DNA from: Distichodus sexfasciatus | Taxonomy: Eukaryota > Chordata > Actinopteri > Characiformes > Distichodontidae | NCBI GenBank assembly: GCA_032718565.1 | Contig: JAVGVS010000018.1 | Coordinates: 186,001-250,000 of the forward strand | Length of the DNA: 64,000 bases | Direction: 5' to 3' | In this document: positions 12,400 to 24,316 of the stretch, piece by piece | Layout: every line of letters begins with the position of its first letter | How positions within the stretch are numbered: position 1 is the stretch's first letter | The notes under the pieces: model-generated | Databases searched by the model: none | What the model saw: the letters and a program-made list of their open reading frames with translations, nothing else | Told to the model about the DNA's origin: nothing | Program-made: the position numbers and the translations under genes

Positions 12400-12462
12400 C
12401 TGCCCAACACCACGTTGTGATGGCACTGGGCACATCAGTGGAAAATATGCAAGACATCAAAG
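12400..12462 (+). CDS. myt1l: myt1l coding exon 3, N-half of zinc finger 1
   Basis: Sixty-three bases encoding residues 28-48, with Cys29, Cys34, His39 and His47 of finger 1. The last ligand, Cys53, is in exon 4, and the Ser49 codon is split AG|T. The finger reads [20 protein letters not shown]. The zinc ligands are intact, but Arg33 replaces the Gly, and Gln48 the Arg, that are nearly invariant in the other fingers of this protein. The acceptor is TTTTTGTTGTAG|C and the donor AAAG|GTAACG. The role is DNA or protein contact by a CCHHC finger. Confidence 0.95.
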
Positions 12463-12961
12463 GTAACGATTTTGCATCTCTCCTCACATTACTGATCAAT
12501 AACATGTCCCCATACATGGCACACTGCAGGTCCGAAGCTGATATTGCTCCTTTTGCTTACTCTGCTCACCATGCTGACCCAAAATCTGCTTGTTTCCTAT
12601 AAATACGCGGCCTTAAGCTGAGGCACTCTTCTTCCCACCGTGCCCTAATCACATCTCCAGAAGGAATTACCGATCGCCGCCTTTCTGCCGTTTTTACAGG
12701 CCCACAACTCTATTGATTGAGGAAATATACATTTCCACACATAAACTGCTAGTCTGGCTTTATAATGCAAAATATTTTCCCCGGGAAGTTTCCACGCAGT
12801 TCACCTGCATATTTCAGCGACATTTACATATTAATGGTCAGACTAGCTTTTCAGGTTTTTTTCCCGTGCCGAACAGCCGCGTGTTCTCTGCATTAGCCTG
12901 CTGTTGGGATGAATATGCTAATCTGACAGTCAGCATTCGACGTTTGAATCTTTGGGCACAG

Positions 12962-13270
12962 AAATGACCTGCAGGCAGACTTTACCATTCCTACAGTGGA
13001 ATTAATGGCAAATGGCAGATGTATAGTGTGCACGGCGCCTAATTATCATGAGGGAAAAAAGACATTTGCAATCACTTCAACCAGCAAGTAGATAATAACC
13101 CAAATGAAAACCATGTTTAGCGAGCATTCTAACTGACCTTCGCTGCATGCTAATTGATAAGCATCATTGCACAAGGATCATTGTTATATGGCAGAACGGG
13201 CATCCATCTCCCTGCCATATTGCTGGGAAATGCGGTCCTGGCTAATAGACTGGGATATGTGAGTTGTAAT
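12962..13270. promoter_or_regulatory. Candidate conserved non-coding element
   Basis: A repeat-free AT-moderate block rich in homeodomain- and POU-like words: GGAATTAATGGCAAATGGC, GCGCCTAATTATCATGAGG and CATGCTAATTGATAAGCATC. This texture is typical of enhancers in introns of neurodevelopmental genes. Function is inferred. Confidence 0.35.
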
Positions 13271-13580
13271 AGCATATGAGTGGTACTGTCAGTGCTGGCT
13301 GTGTGGAGAGATGAGCATTACTTGAAGAGAGACAGTAAAGTCTTGCAAATCAAATTTCATGCAATTAATATGATGGAGTAGATCTTTTTAGAATATGATT
13401 ATGAGGGCAGTGGTTTGCTCTTGGTTTCAGTTCTGTTAGGGATGATTATTTCTTAAATATCACTGTTATATACCAGCATGGATGATCACTTTTGATGGTT
13501 GCTGGTTTGATGCTGGTCAAGATGGTCATGGATTTGAGAAAGAGTTTAGGCTGCCTTGAGAAACTACTTTAGTATTAAAA

Positions 13581-13805
13581 CTAGTGCTGGACAATAAAAT
13601 GATCTTGATAACTTTCTAAAAATACTTAAAGTTTAACCAAAGAGTGAAAGGACAGGCAATCAACGTTGCATGTAGTAATTTCGGCACGTCCCCATAAAGA
13701 ATGGGCGAAATGTGTGAAATATGCAGTTCACAGGCCTATGCTTTGATTGATGAGATTTGTCAAAATAATTGTTATAATATTTTTGACTGTATCGCCCAGC
13801 TCTAG
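13581..13805. mobile_element. Short MITE-like element
   Basis: The left end CTAGTGCTGGACAATA matches the reverse complement of the right end (CTAGAGCTGGGCGATA) at 13 of 16 positions. The interior is AT-rich with no ORF of note. It resembles the widespread teleost GCTGGGCGATA-type non-autonomous DNA transposons. Confidence 0.5.
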
Positions 13806-14484
13806 GTAAAACTGAATGAGGTGTTTGAAAACATGATGCAAGACCCTTCAATACATTTTTTGTTATCTATGAAATAAAATACAAAAATAGGATCATCTTC
13901 TTCATCTCTGTCCCCCTTATAACCACTGCACTCCTCACTCCTTTAAGTGTGTATCTTTCAAAGTGGAGGTAAGGGCGGAGATTTACTGACAGACTGAGTT
14001 ATGGGACTGGTGTCTTGTGTCCCTTTACGTGGTTACAAGTCTTCACTGACCATCTTGAGAAGGTGGTGGTCAACCAGTTGTATTTTCCAGTTGGAAGTGA
14101 GTGTGCTTTGGCCTCATGTAGCCTTCTATAAATGTCCTTGTTCTGGGGGGAAAAAGTTCTATGCAGGGAATTAAATCTTATCGTGCTGTATTATCGCCTG
14201 TCCTTGTCTCAACCGTGCCATCATCAAATTAATCTGCATCTGCCAATCGCGAGTCTGCCTGCCGTCCACGTTGATTGTCACTGTACGTCTGATGGACAGT
14301 CGAGCTCTCAGCTGTATTGATTTCCATCACTGAAGGGAGGTAGAGAAGGAGAGATATAGAGAGGAGGGGAGAGAGGGAAGAGGCATACTGTGCTCGGTCC
14401 CTCTGTACGATTTAGGCTGTGCCACCCACTGTTTGCCAGATAATTAAAGAAAAATAAAACAAACATTCAATCCATCACCGCTTC

Positions 14485-14492
<8 letters not shown>

Positions 14493-14539
<47 letters not shown>
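14493..14539. repeat. Compound (CT)n(AC)n microsatellite
   Basis: CT run to 14520 followed directly by an AC run. Confidence 0.95.
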
Positions 14540-14540
14540 T

Positions 14541-14680
14541 TCACGGTGGAGCTAATTTCTGCCGTGCTCCTCATTTGCATGCTTATCAAAGTGTTTTGAC
14601 TATCCGACAGAAGCTGCGGTAGGAAGGTGGGATCATTAATATGTTAATTAGTCCTTTTGACACTTTTCACATGGGTGTGT
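14541..14680. promoter_or_regulatory. Candidate enhancer with octamer and TCF/SOX-like sites
   Basis: Contains ATTTGCAT (14573, POU octamer), TATCAAAG (14584, TCF/LEF or SOX-like), then ATTAATATGTTAATTAGTCC with a TAATTA core. POU and SOX factors co-regulate neural genes (established). Activity of this site is inference. Confidence 0.35.
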
Positions 14681-15390
14681 GTGTGATATCCTCCTCATCC
14701 ATGACTTCATTCACACGCCAGCTGAATGTACGCGCGTCCCCCTCCGAACGCTATTAGCCTCCTTTATTCCGGCCCATACAAACAGGCAGCGGATATTTAC
14801 AATGACTCCCAGTGAGCACAGAGGCAAGTGGCATCTTTATTCATATGAAGAGGCTTGTAGTGGGCTTATTTCCCCCCCGGCCACTTCAGATATGACTTAC
14901 GGCATTGTTGTTTCCCATCGGAGTACAAACACTGAGGAGCCTCTGTTGCTTCTTGCATTTTCAAGGCCAAAGTGCTGCTTTGTGTGACCCTTTCTTTTTA
15001 TTTTAATGCGCTAATGATGTGTTAGGAGGCCAGATCCAACACTACAGGATCTTTCAGATATGCTGAAATAGATATTGTTACGCCAAAATATGTATTTTTA
15101 TAATAACAGGTATGATAACAAGACTGTTTTTTATTATAAATATGATTGGCAGTGGATATAAAATATAAAGGTGTGTAATACTGCACCTCAGAAGCTTATC
15201 TCAAGAGATTGTGATTTCTTCTTTAATAGCACGTTATGGGATACAGGCCAGTCTCCGAATACATTTCTGTAGGGTTCAAGCGCTACCCATCAAGGATTTA
15301 TTGATATCAATGCTAACTATTGTTAAAATGTTTATCATTTTTGTATAGAGTAGCTGATACCCATAGTCAAGTAAAAGTATCAGTTCCTTA

Positions 15391-15714
15391 CAGACATTAG
15401 TGCAGCACAACCAAATGTAACCTCTGCATTTGACCCATCCATGAAGGAGCAGTTGGCAGCTGGCACGGGCAGCACCCGGGTGCAGTTGCTAGCATAACAC
15501 TTAGGGTGTTCACCCCATAATCAGAGGGTCGTTGGTTCAAGTCCTGGACCAGTAAAGGTACTGAGGTACTCATGAGCAAGGTACCATCCACCAGCACTGC
15601 TCCTCAGGTGCTGCTAAAAAGCAGCCCACAGCTCCTTCATGGATGGTTCAGATGCAGAGGTTACATCGTTGTGGTGCACTGTGTTGTGTTCACAATGACA
15701 AGGAATAACTCACT
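15391..15714. mobile_element. Foldback composite of two family B SINE copies
   Basis: The left part (15391-15480) is a minus-strand SINE tail. From about 15477 to 15714 is a plus-strand copy with a tRNA-like head (GTTGGTTCAAGTCCTGGA as B box) and the tail TGTGTTGTGTTCACAATGAC. Arms 15406-15450 and 15631-15673 are near-perfect reverse complements (ATGTAACCTCTGCAT, CCATCCATGAAGGAGC), so the whole can form a hairpin. Confidence 0.65.
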
Positions 15715-16066
15715 TTATACACCACTGTTTAGAATTTTTCTAGATATTTGTAATTTGTAATTCAACATCTAGTTATATTGTAACAGCCATAAATGGTTAT
15801 AGTAACTTTTAGGAACGGAACTTGTCATTAATGTATTGCACAGTTTGGAAACGAGACCATAGAAAGCTTGAATCGGAAAGTAAAAATAAGGTTTCAGCTC
15901 AGAGTGAACTAAAATACTCCTGTTCAAACCTGTTCTAAATATTGTTTTCAGGGCTAGTATTAGATATAATTGAGCTACAAAAGTGAACTACATGCTGAAA
16001 ATGTGTGGGAGTAAATCCATGAAAAATATCTGAGATTATTGATTCACTTACATTATTTCGCTGCAT

Positions 16067-16123
16067 GTAACATTGTATGTGACAAATAAAGGCTCAATTC
16101 AATTCAATTCAATCAATTCAATT
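16067..16123 (+). repeat. Probable retroelement 3' tail with (CAATT)n
   Basis: GTATGTGACAAATAAAGGCT is followed by AATTC/CAATT repeats, the form of many teleost LINE/SINE 3' ends. No 5' body is visible. Confidence 0.4.
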
Positions 16124-18973
16124 ATAGTCTGACTAATCGCATTACGAATCATCAACATTTTTTAAACTACAGCCTCATAAAAGAAACTTTCTTTCACGAA
16201 CCTACCTGGTTCTGAGCTGCCTGTGTAGTCGAGCCGCTTGTTCAGCTGCAGTCCGCCTACTCAAAGGCTGCTCCTAATAATTACTCTCACCCAGGGCCCA
16301 ATTTACTCTGGACTACCTGATTGACACATTTTCTCTCCTGTACCTGGTGGTCAACACGCCCCTCTGAGCTGGCAGCGGAATTACAGCAGCCGCTGGAGAC
16401 AAATTACACCTCTGATAGACCTTTGGCTCAGTGCAAGAGGAACAAGGAGATGATGAATGACAAACATATCTAAAATGAGAGGAGAGGAGGAGGAGGAGGA
16501 GGAGGAAGAAGAGGGAGAACAGGTAGGCCCTGGCAGAGCGCTGATTATGAGGGGGATTAGTTACGCCCGGCTCCGTCGCCCCCGCCTCACCTCTGCACCT
16601 CGACACAATCGCACTAACATCATGTAAGCATGATAACGCATTACCGAGACCGGAGAGGATTATGATGGATACGATTTCAACATTAACCGGATTCACATAT
16701 GCATTCATGTCTTTCATGCCGCCAAAATGGTGGGCGTTTTTTATTTCATATTTTATATCGTTGTTGGCTAAGGGGATGCCTGGTGTGGGACATTCCTGGC
16801 ATTTGGCTTGAGATGCTGCACAAACACGAATCCCGTTTGGCTGCTTCAGTCACACACCTTTCGATTCTGGCGACTCCCCGATTTGTTTAGAGTAGGGAGG
16901 CACGCATGCATCGATACGGCACACAAGCCTGGCGCTCATTATTCAGAAGCAAACAATTCAGACACAAATAGCATTAACAACATCACCCACAGAGTCGACA
17001 GCGAACACACACACACAAGCACACAGGGTGCACGCACAAACACACACGCACTCAACCAACAGACAATCGCGCACGGACGCAGCGGCGGCTCGGTGTGACA
17101 GCGATGTTTTTGGGTGACATTTCGTTTCTGGGCTGCACAAGCTGCTCCATAAATGAGTCATGAGCGAATCTGTGAAGGCTGAATAATGCATGCGAGGAGA
17201 GGTGGAAAACAAAGCAGCTCTGTTATTATTTGTTAATAAGGAACCAAAGATAACAAGGGAGCCTCCGTCTCTCCTACCTTCCCCCTTTCCTTTTTAAGCA
17301 CGACTCAAGGCGGCCAGATCCCAGCCTAACTGTCTCGTTTACGGGAGACCCACAATACCGCAGATCTCCTCTCACACCCAGCATGTTCTTTACATGACTG
17401 GAAAATAACATTTGTAGTTGCATTTTGCAGATTAGCATTTCCAAAGTGTCATATCCTGGTCCAGGCTGATAAAGGTAAACAAAAGAACAAGGCAGCATCT
17501 TAGCAACTGTAGCACACATAAATACACCAAAATTATTTATATAACATAGCATTGAATTCAAAGAAACAGGAATGTATGGACCTCCTAAAGGGACAAGTGA
17601 GGGAAAGAAATTGTGTGAGCGCAAAATGTCTTTGTATGAGCATGAAATGTTTCTGAGAGCCCACAATACATGTTAAAAAGCAATCAGAAATGATTTATTC
17701 ATGTCTAGTAGCAAACACAAGTTCTAGCCTAAAGTATAGTGGTATGCATTCAATGTCGTTATCCAGACACAGTCAATGCAGTCACCGTTGAGAACGTGAC
17801 ATCTGGTAATCACTCGATGACGTCTCACACTCACCCAAAAACATTGGTTCTGTGACGTTCACAATGTGCAAATGTAAGCAAAACTTCATGGACTGCACAC
17901 AGTATTTTCAAGATCCTGGTGATCGGGATCTTCACACAGAAAAACGAGAAAACATCTCATGAGCACACGAAAGCATCCTGTGCGCACGCAAATCTCTAAC
18001 ATCATATAAATATGAGTGTGCACAATAGTGGCGCCTCAACAATCTCAGACGGCATTAAAAAAACGATCTAATGTGTGCGTTTCTGCTGTGTTGTTTTTCT
18101 ACTCATGTACAATGTTATGTATTTTTTAGAAGCACAAATTAATAATAATACGTTTTTGTGACTTCGGTTGGGTAAGTGAACACCTTAAAAATCTTCAGAA
18201 AATCACCATTTATTTTTGTATTTATAGAATTTCCACATTTGATATCTGTGCACGTTTTTGGTGTTAAAAAAAGTCATTGACTGCTGCCTTGGGAATCCTC
18301 TGATAAACCTCTTCAGCTAATGGGCAGAGCAGATTAAAACAGCACCTGGACCTTATCTGAGTTGTGAACTGGCTCACCAGCTTTGGTTCTGTTCAGATGG
18401 AAAATGCGGAAAATGCCCTTCTATGGTGATGCATTGGCTGTTCCCTCTGAATCAGTCTCCCGCCCACAGCTCTCCGCACAGCTCCTTCCTGCACTGAAGA
18501 GTGCTAATTAACACAGACGAGACTTAGCAAAGCCTCCACTTAAAGGAACGCTTAGCCCATAGATGCTAATGTGGCTAACAATGAACAAATGCTAATGGGG
18601 ACTTTTAGCAAAATTTGTTTGCATAAGTTGTCCTCAGACAGCATCCACGTTTCGACTTCTATAAAATGGCAAGCTTTCTAGACCCCCCTCGTTATTTTCA
18701 GGTGGCCCCTTTTTTATTATCTACGTATTTATTTCGTTTCTGTTTGTTTTTTCCATTTTTTCTCCGAGTGCGGGGTTACTGGTGCCAGTCTCTTGATTGC
18801 CGTGGCTGCAGCTGGGTTTGAATAATTGCCTGTCTTGGCGGGAGCGTGTTGGGGTGCTAAAGCAGAGTGCTTTCTTCCTGATGTATACCTCATTTGGATT
18901 CCGCTGACAGCCTCAGGGCTGTATTATTCATACCTTGACAGATAGCACTCACTAAAAGCGTTGGCATGCAGCC

Positions 18974-19030
18974 AGCCAGGCGGGCGGGCGGGCAGGCGGG
19001 CAGGCAGGCAGGCAGGCGGGCGAGCAGGCG
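18974..19030 (+). repeat. GGCG/GGCA tetranucleotide repeat with G-quadruplex potential
   Basis: Imperfect GGGC/AGGC units. Four GGG runs at 18982, 18986, 18990 and 18998 satisfy a G-quadruplex pattern with loops of 1, 1 and 5 bases. Confidence 0.85.
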
Positions 19031-20445
19031 CCAGGGGTACGATAGCGGAACACTGCACCTCTCTGGCTGCAGGGGGGAGAGAGAGAGAGAGAGAGACTCC
19101 ACAATGCATGAGGAAGGCAGGAGGCCGTCAGGCACCATGTCCACATTCGGCCTCACGGTCCCTTCAGAAGCCCATTGCCGAACCCAGTGGAGCAGTGCAG
19201 CGTGTGCAGCCCGATAAGGTCACATTAATCACACCGCAGCCCCCCCTCCGCATCAGCAGCCGCCCATCAAAAGAGCCCCCCCACGTGCCATCAACTCCCC
19301 TCTGAGACAGCCTGCCACAGCAACCCACATTTCCATATTTAATTGGAGGCTTAATTTGATTGAACGACTGCATGGTGGAAGTGAAATTGCATAGGGAGGA
19401 TCTATTAACAATAGACACTGGCAGTGTGGCGAGGCTCTAATCAAGTCTTATTGTCAGGCTCTTGGAACGGGCCACCAAATCACCATGATGGTTAGATTCT
19501 GCATTTAAATTTGCCCATCGCTGATTCGGGCCCATCTCGTTGGGCATTTGAGCTGTTTTAAGATGAGTTTGCATGAATTGAAAAGTCTACTTTGGAAAGA
19601 CCAAGACAAATAGCTCTGTGATGTGCACAGAATTTTATTCTTTAAAAAACCATGCCGATTAAAATAGTGACCCGAGGATTTTGCATAGATGTAGTGACAC
19701 TGCAAGTCATGGGTAGTTGGGTTTATTTACATTATCTCCTATATACAGTGTCCAAGATATGATAAGTAGAATCGAGGCAGATAGACAGACAGAAGTGCAA
19801 AGTGCATTAAATCAAGGTCCAGGTCAGAAAAGAGCAGAGGGAAAGCATCACAGAAAGCATCTGATGAGACATATTTAAACCTACAATACAGCAAACATAT
19901 TAAGATATTGTGCTAATTAGGATACATATTCATTAACTTTGTTTCATCGCCAGTCATTTTGAGATCCCATTCATTCAGGTCCTCAGCCAGCAGTGACACT
20001 CCCCCACTTCCTTACTGCTGCAGTGCTGCACATTTCCGCATGACTGAAGCATCTCATCTGCTCGAAAGTAAATTGTTTAACTATTCATGTGAGCTGTGTG
20101 TGCACATGTGTGTTTTAGATTGCTAAGATGTTGGAAAATAGATATAGCCCCACGACAACAGAAAAACATGAGAACCTTTTAATTCAAACTTCAACGTGTT
20201 ACTTTTGAAAAATGAGTACCCTTTAAAGGTTTCGTGATGGTTAACATTGGGGTTAAATGTAGGTGCAGTAAAGAAGATGTTAATACAAAATAGGGGGAGT
20301 GTATTTGCATATGGATTGTATAGATACGACTCTAGTTATATTAGAAAGCCCATAAAATACAGGTTATCCCAAAAAATGATGTATTTGAGCAGGTGTTTTG
20401 ATAATCTGTGATTATATACTGTATTTCTATATATTTCGGACTTCT

Positions 20446-20446
<1 letters not shown>

Positions 20447-20476
<30 letters not shown>
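20447..20476. repeat. (GT)n microsatellite
   Basis: About 15 GT units followed by GTATGTATGTGTG. Confidence 0.95.
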
Positions 20477-20484
<8 letters not shown>

Positions 20485-20984
20485 GTGCTGTAGCCTGAGG
20501 GTGTCTGCTGTGTGAGAGTAGCACTTTATTGTGGTTCCGTGCTGTTTGTATGTAGTCCTGCAGGAGCGTGGCATAGTCAGAATTCCATTGTTTACTATGC
20601 TGCCTGATTAATTGGAGCAATTACGTTGCTGGAATTCTCCCTCGCCTGGGTGCAGGAGGCCTAAATGAGCTGACGGATTGGGAGACCCCGGCACTATACG
20701 CAGCACCCTGAGGACCTGTGCAGGCCACCGCTGCTGTAATTAACTAACAGTCCCTCACCGCAGCCGCAACGTATACTGTGCACACTGGCACCTGCCTTAC
20801 TGCCCGTGGGTTAGCGTTAGCACAGCACCAGCACGTCTCTTTGCCAGTCATCATATCTGTGTTAGAGTTCTAAAGCCTAGCAAACCTCTTGCGCAGTGGA
20901 CACGGTAATGATGTTTTAATGGACCTACTGTTATACTTCTGGGTATTCATCTCATACTTATGCCTTTCATTATAGGTCTATATT

Positions 20985-21665
20985 AGGGGTGTGACAAGAT
21001 TTAGTGCCACGATATCAATCGATATTAAAATGAGATAATATTTTTCATCAAGGTGAAAAGCTGTCTCATGAAATGGTGTTATTTTTGTGCCAAAATTCTG
21101 AGCGTGCAGAGGAACTTTTGTGCCATTTGTATGTGCTCAACTCTCACTACACACGCTCAACTCTGCCTTCATGCTTGCTCCACTTGGTGCTGCGTTATAA
21201 ATGTAGCAAAAAACTTCGAGAAAGCTGATTGACTGATTGTCTCCTATCAGGTCGCTAAGATGGTTCATACAATGAATATGAATTCACATTTTTCAGTATG
21301 ATGCCAAAAGAAGCAACAAGAAGACGAGTTGTAGGTTATTTGATCATTTTGGGTGTGATTTTGTCAGCAGGTATCCTAGTTTAATTGTATCTGTTCATGT
21401 TCCCTAAATCTTTTCATTTTGCAGGGATTATGCCTCTAATATATTTTAATGAACAGGTTCATTTTATAATGAGTTCGCTCAGTTGAAGTTCTAAATGCCC
21501 TTTTTTGCAGTTGACTTTTTATGTCTTTTAGTCAAATAAAAGTCCATGTTTCAGTCATGTGTTTTATCATTAAAGTTTCCTTTAAAATAGGGTTAAAATC
21601 TTGTCTCATCTCGTTTCCTCATGAACCCAATACTCAATCTCGTTTATCGTATCATGAGCAGTGAT
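20985..21665. mobile_element. Possible hAT-like non-autonomous element
   Basis: It begins TTAGGGGTGTGACAAGATTT, with CACGATATCAATCGATATTA. The far side has TCTTGTCTCATCTCGTTTCC and CAATCTCGTTTATCGTATCA. These flanks match the teleost repeat type whose ends read GGGGTGTGACGAGATCTCG. Ends are degenerate and the borders approximate. Confidence 0.4.
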
Positions 21666-21885
21666 CAGTGTTGGTCTTAAAGATTCTAGTTAGCAAGTAG
21701 CAAGTAGGTGTGTATTAGTTAGTATATGTGTGTGTGTGTATGAGTTTGTCAGAAGAGCACTTTTTAGAGAGCTTCTGTAACATTCCTTCAGGCTACAGCT
21801 GAAAGCAAGAATTCCCCTCATTTGTATTCACACTCATACTGCTTCTGGCTGAATAGAACCTGGAAGGCTCAAGATTCAGCAGCAG

Positions 21886-22115
21886 TTGTGTGTGTGTGTA
21901 TGTGTGTGTGTGTGTGGGGGGGGGTGTTTTCACATATCGGTGAGGACCTGGTTATCCTCTTAAAGGGTTCGTGAGATTTTTGTGGCTTTGTGTACTTGAG
22001 GATCGATCCTGATAAGGGAGAGTATACGTTTTACAATTTTTTTTTTGACAAACTCAGAGTGAAAAGATTTGCTTTTAGTTATTAAGGTTAAGGTAAGAGT
22101 GAGGATTAGGTGTGA
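21886..22115 (+). repeat. GT-linked dispersed repeat, copy 3
   Basis: A GT run with a poly-G interruption, GGTGAGGACCTGGTTATCCT, GAGATTTTTGTGGCTTTGTG and a tail with TTAGTTATTAAGGTTAAGG. Confidence 0.6.
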
Positions 22116-24281
22116 GATTATTTTACTATTTAATGTTTTGAAGGTATTTTAATATTTAAGTTGATTAGTACCTTACCTGAAGAGCAAGATGTGACCGTTG
22201 CGTACATAGAAGAGAAAAAAGTATAGAGAAAGAAAGATAAAGTACATTTGTTTGAGATGCAGCTTTTTGTCGTGCATATAAAAGAGAGTGTGTGTCTCTG
22301 AGTGTGTATGAACTTGTTAGTCTATGTGTATAAATTTGTCTATGAATTAAATATTCTCAATCTGCTGCACTCTTTTTCCAGCCGATTTCTAAAGGTAATT
22401 TACATTTGAAAAATACATTTTTGGCAAGTGCTGAGAAGCTGATGCTCTTCCTGGCAGCACATGCCGTCTGTCTGTGTATACATCAGTGTCCAAAGCTAAG
22501 CGAATGCTCAGGCAGCTGAGCGGTGCTTGGATTTTCCTGCGTAATAGGGATCTTTTGTTTGACTTTTCCATGGAAGAAGTCTGTTAGGTGTAATATCATT
22601 GCTGTACACACACCCTTCCAACCCGCCCCCACCCCCCTCCGCTCTCCCCCCCTGCTGGCTCCCTGCCTGTCTGCCTGCCATGAAGGCAAATCCCACTTGG
22701 ATTCGAGCAGGAGATCACCATGGCGACGGCACTCTTGCCCCACGTGCCTATAGATCCTGTTGGATAGAGGCTCAGCGAGAGGTGCGTTCATATGACAAGG
22801 CTGTGGCGCTCCAACGTGGGGATGTTTCAGTGCCGTCCGTCGCCTAGCATCACACAGACAAATAGCATGCCATGCTAATGACCGGCTAAAGCCTGCACCC
22901 CCGCCGCGAGCACACTTTAGCATTACTGCTAATACAGCGTTTCAAAAAGGCATCCGGCTATAGTGCCGCGCGACTGCGCACGCATGCTGGATTTCAAGAC
23001 TCTATTTGAGAGACCGCTCTCTGCGCCGAACCCATGTTGTGTTGTCATTTAAGCGACTTATTTTGACTATTATCTTTCCTGTTGCTGTGTAAATGATTCT
23101 CTCTTTTAACTTGAAGGACCCCTGGAGCTTTAAGCATGGTCTATTAGACAAAAATACAAAACTCAGTGTGGCACAGTGCTGTCACGTGCAGGCCCAGACA
23201 AGAGTGATTATAGAAATTGTCAGGAAAGAATCTTTGGAGTGGGCTTTAGCTTCCTCCCCTCACACTCCCACAAAACACTTTTCTGTGGCTTGTATGCAGC
23301 TGCTTAAGTACCTATGGAATTCTAATTGCTGCATGTACAGAGTAGTGTGTGTGTGTGTGTGTGCGTGTCCAAGGTCATGTGGTAACAGAACAGGGAATGT
23401 GTCAGAGCCAAGACACCCTCCATGAATGAGTCATCAGCTCTAGGCATCAGGGCCAATGATTACACACAAACACATACACAAACTAAAACAGAGAGTTGGT
23501 ATATAAGACGTGGAGGCAGAAAAAATCCTACAGTAATTTTCATCCAATACACTTAAATACTGCTGTAATACTCAACAAAAAAAGAGAAAAAGAAAGACTG
23601 GTGCTCATGATATTTGTGTGCCTTAGAAAATAGTTATTTTTTAGGTGTAAATAGATTCTAGTCGTCCAGTTAATTACATTTTAATGGAATTTTCCTTATG
23701 TTTTTGTGACAGCTCAAATACGTAAATAGCGTTCAGTTTAACCATGTCAGCCTTCCTTCACAACCGTCTGAAGCATCTCCAGGGTCTTCAGTCCTCCTTC
23801 CTCTCTTCCACCCAGACACTCATGGACATGATTGGACAGAAAGAGTGTGTGTTACTCTCTCTCGCTCTCGTTCTCGCTCTCTCTTTCTCTCCCTTTGGCC
23901 TCTCCTGTTGTCTGTCTGACCGCTCACACAGAGGCCGCGGGGGAGCGGGGTTTGATTTATTTGGGGGTTAGGGAGACGGAATGAGTGGCATTTTAATGCG
24001 CTTTTGAGATGTTTGGTCACAAGTACTATTGATCAGAGTGCAGAGCATCTGTCCCCGGAGAGGGAGGAGAGCCAGGCACGCCTGTCAGTCCAGAAATGAG
24101 CGCCTGCACCCGGCTCCAATTAATGATATGACGCATTGGGTGGAAGGGTCAGCCCATTAAGTAATCCCCATGTCCAAGGAGATGAGGCCTGCCAGTGGGC
24201 TGGCCTGGGCTGACTGATGGACGCTGAGTAATTTGGGCCTGAGTCTCTGCTTTGGTCCACGTGGGAAAGGCTGGATTAGGG

Positions 24282-24282
<1 letters not shown>

Positions 24283-24313
<31 letters not shown>
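24283..24313. repeat. (GT)n microsatellite
   Basis: About 15 GT units. Confidence 0.95.
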
Positions 24314-24316
<3 letters not shown>

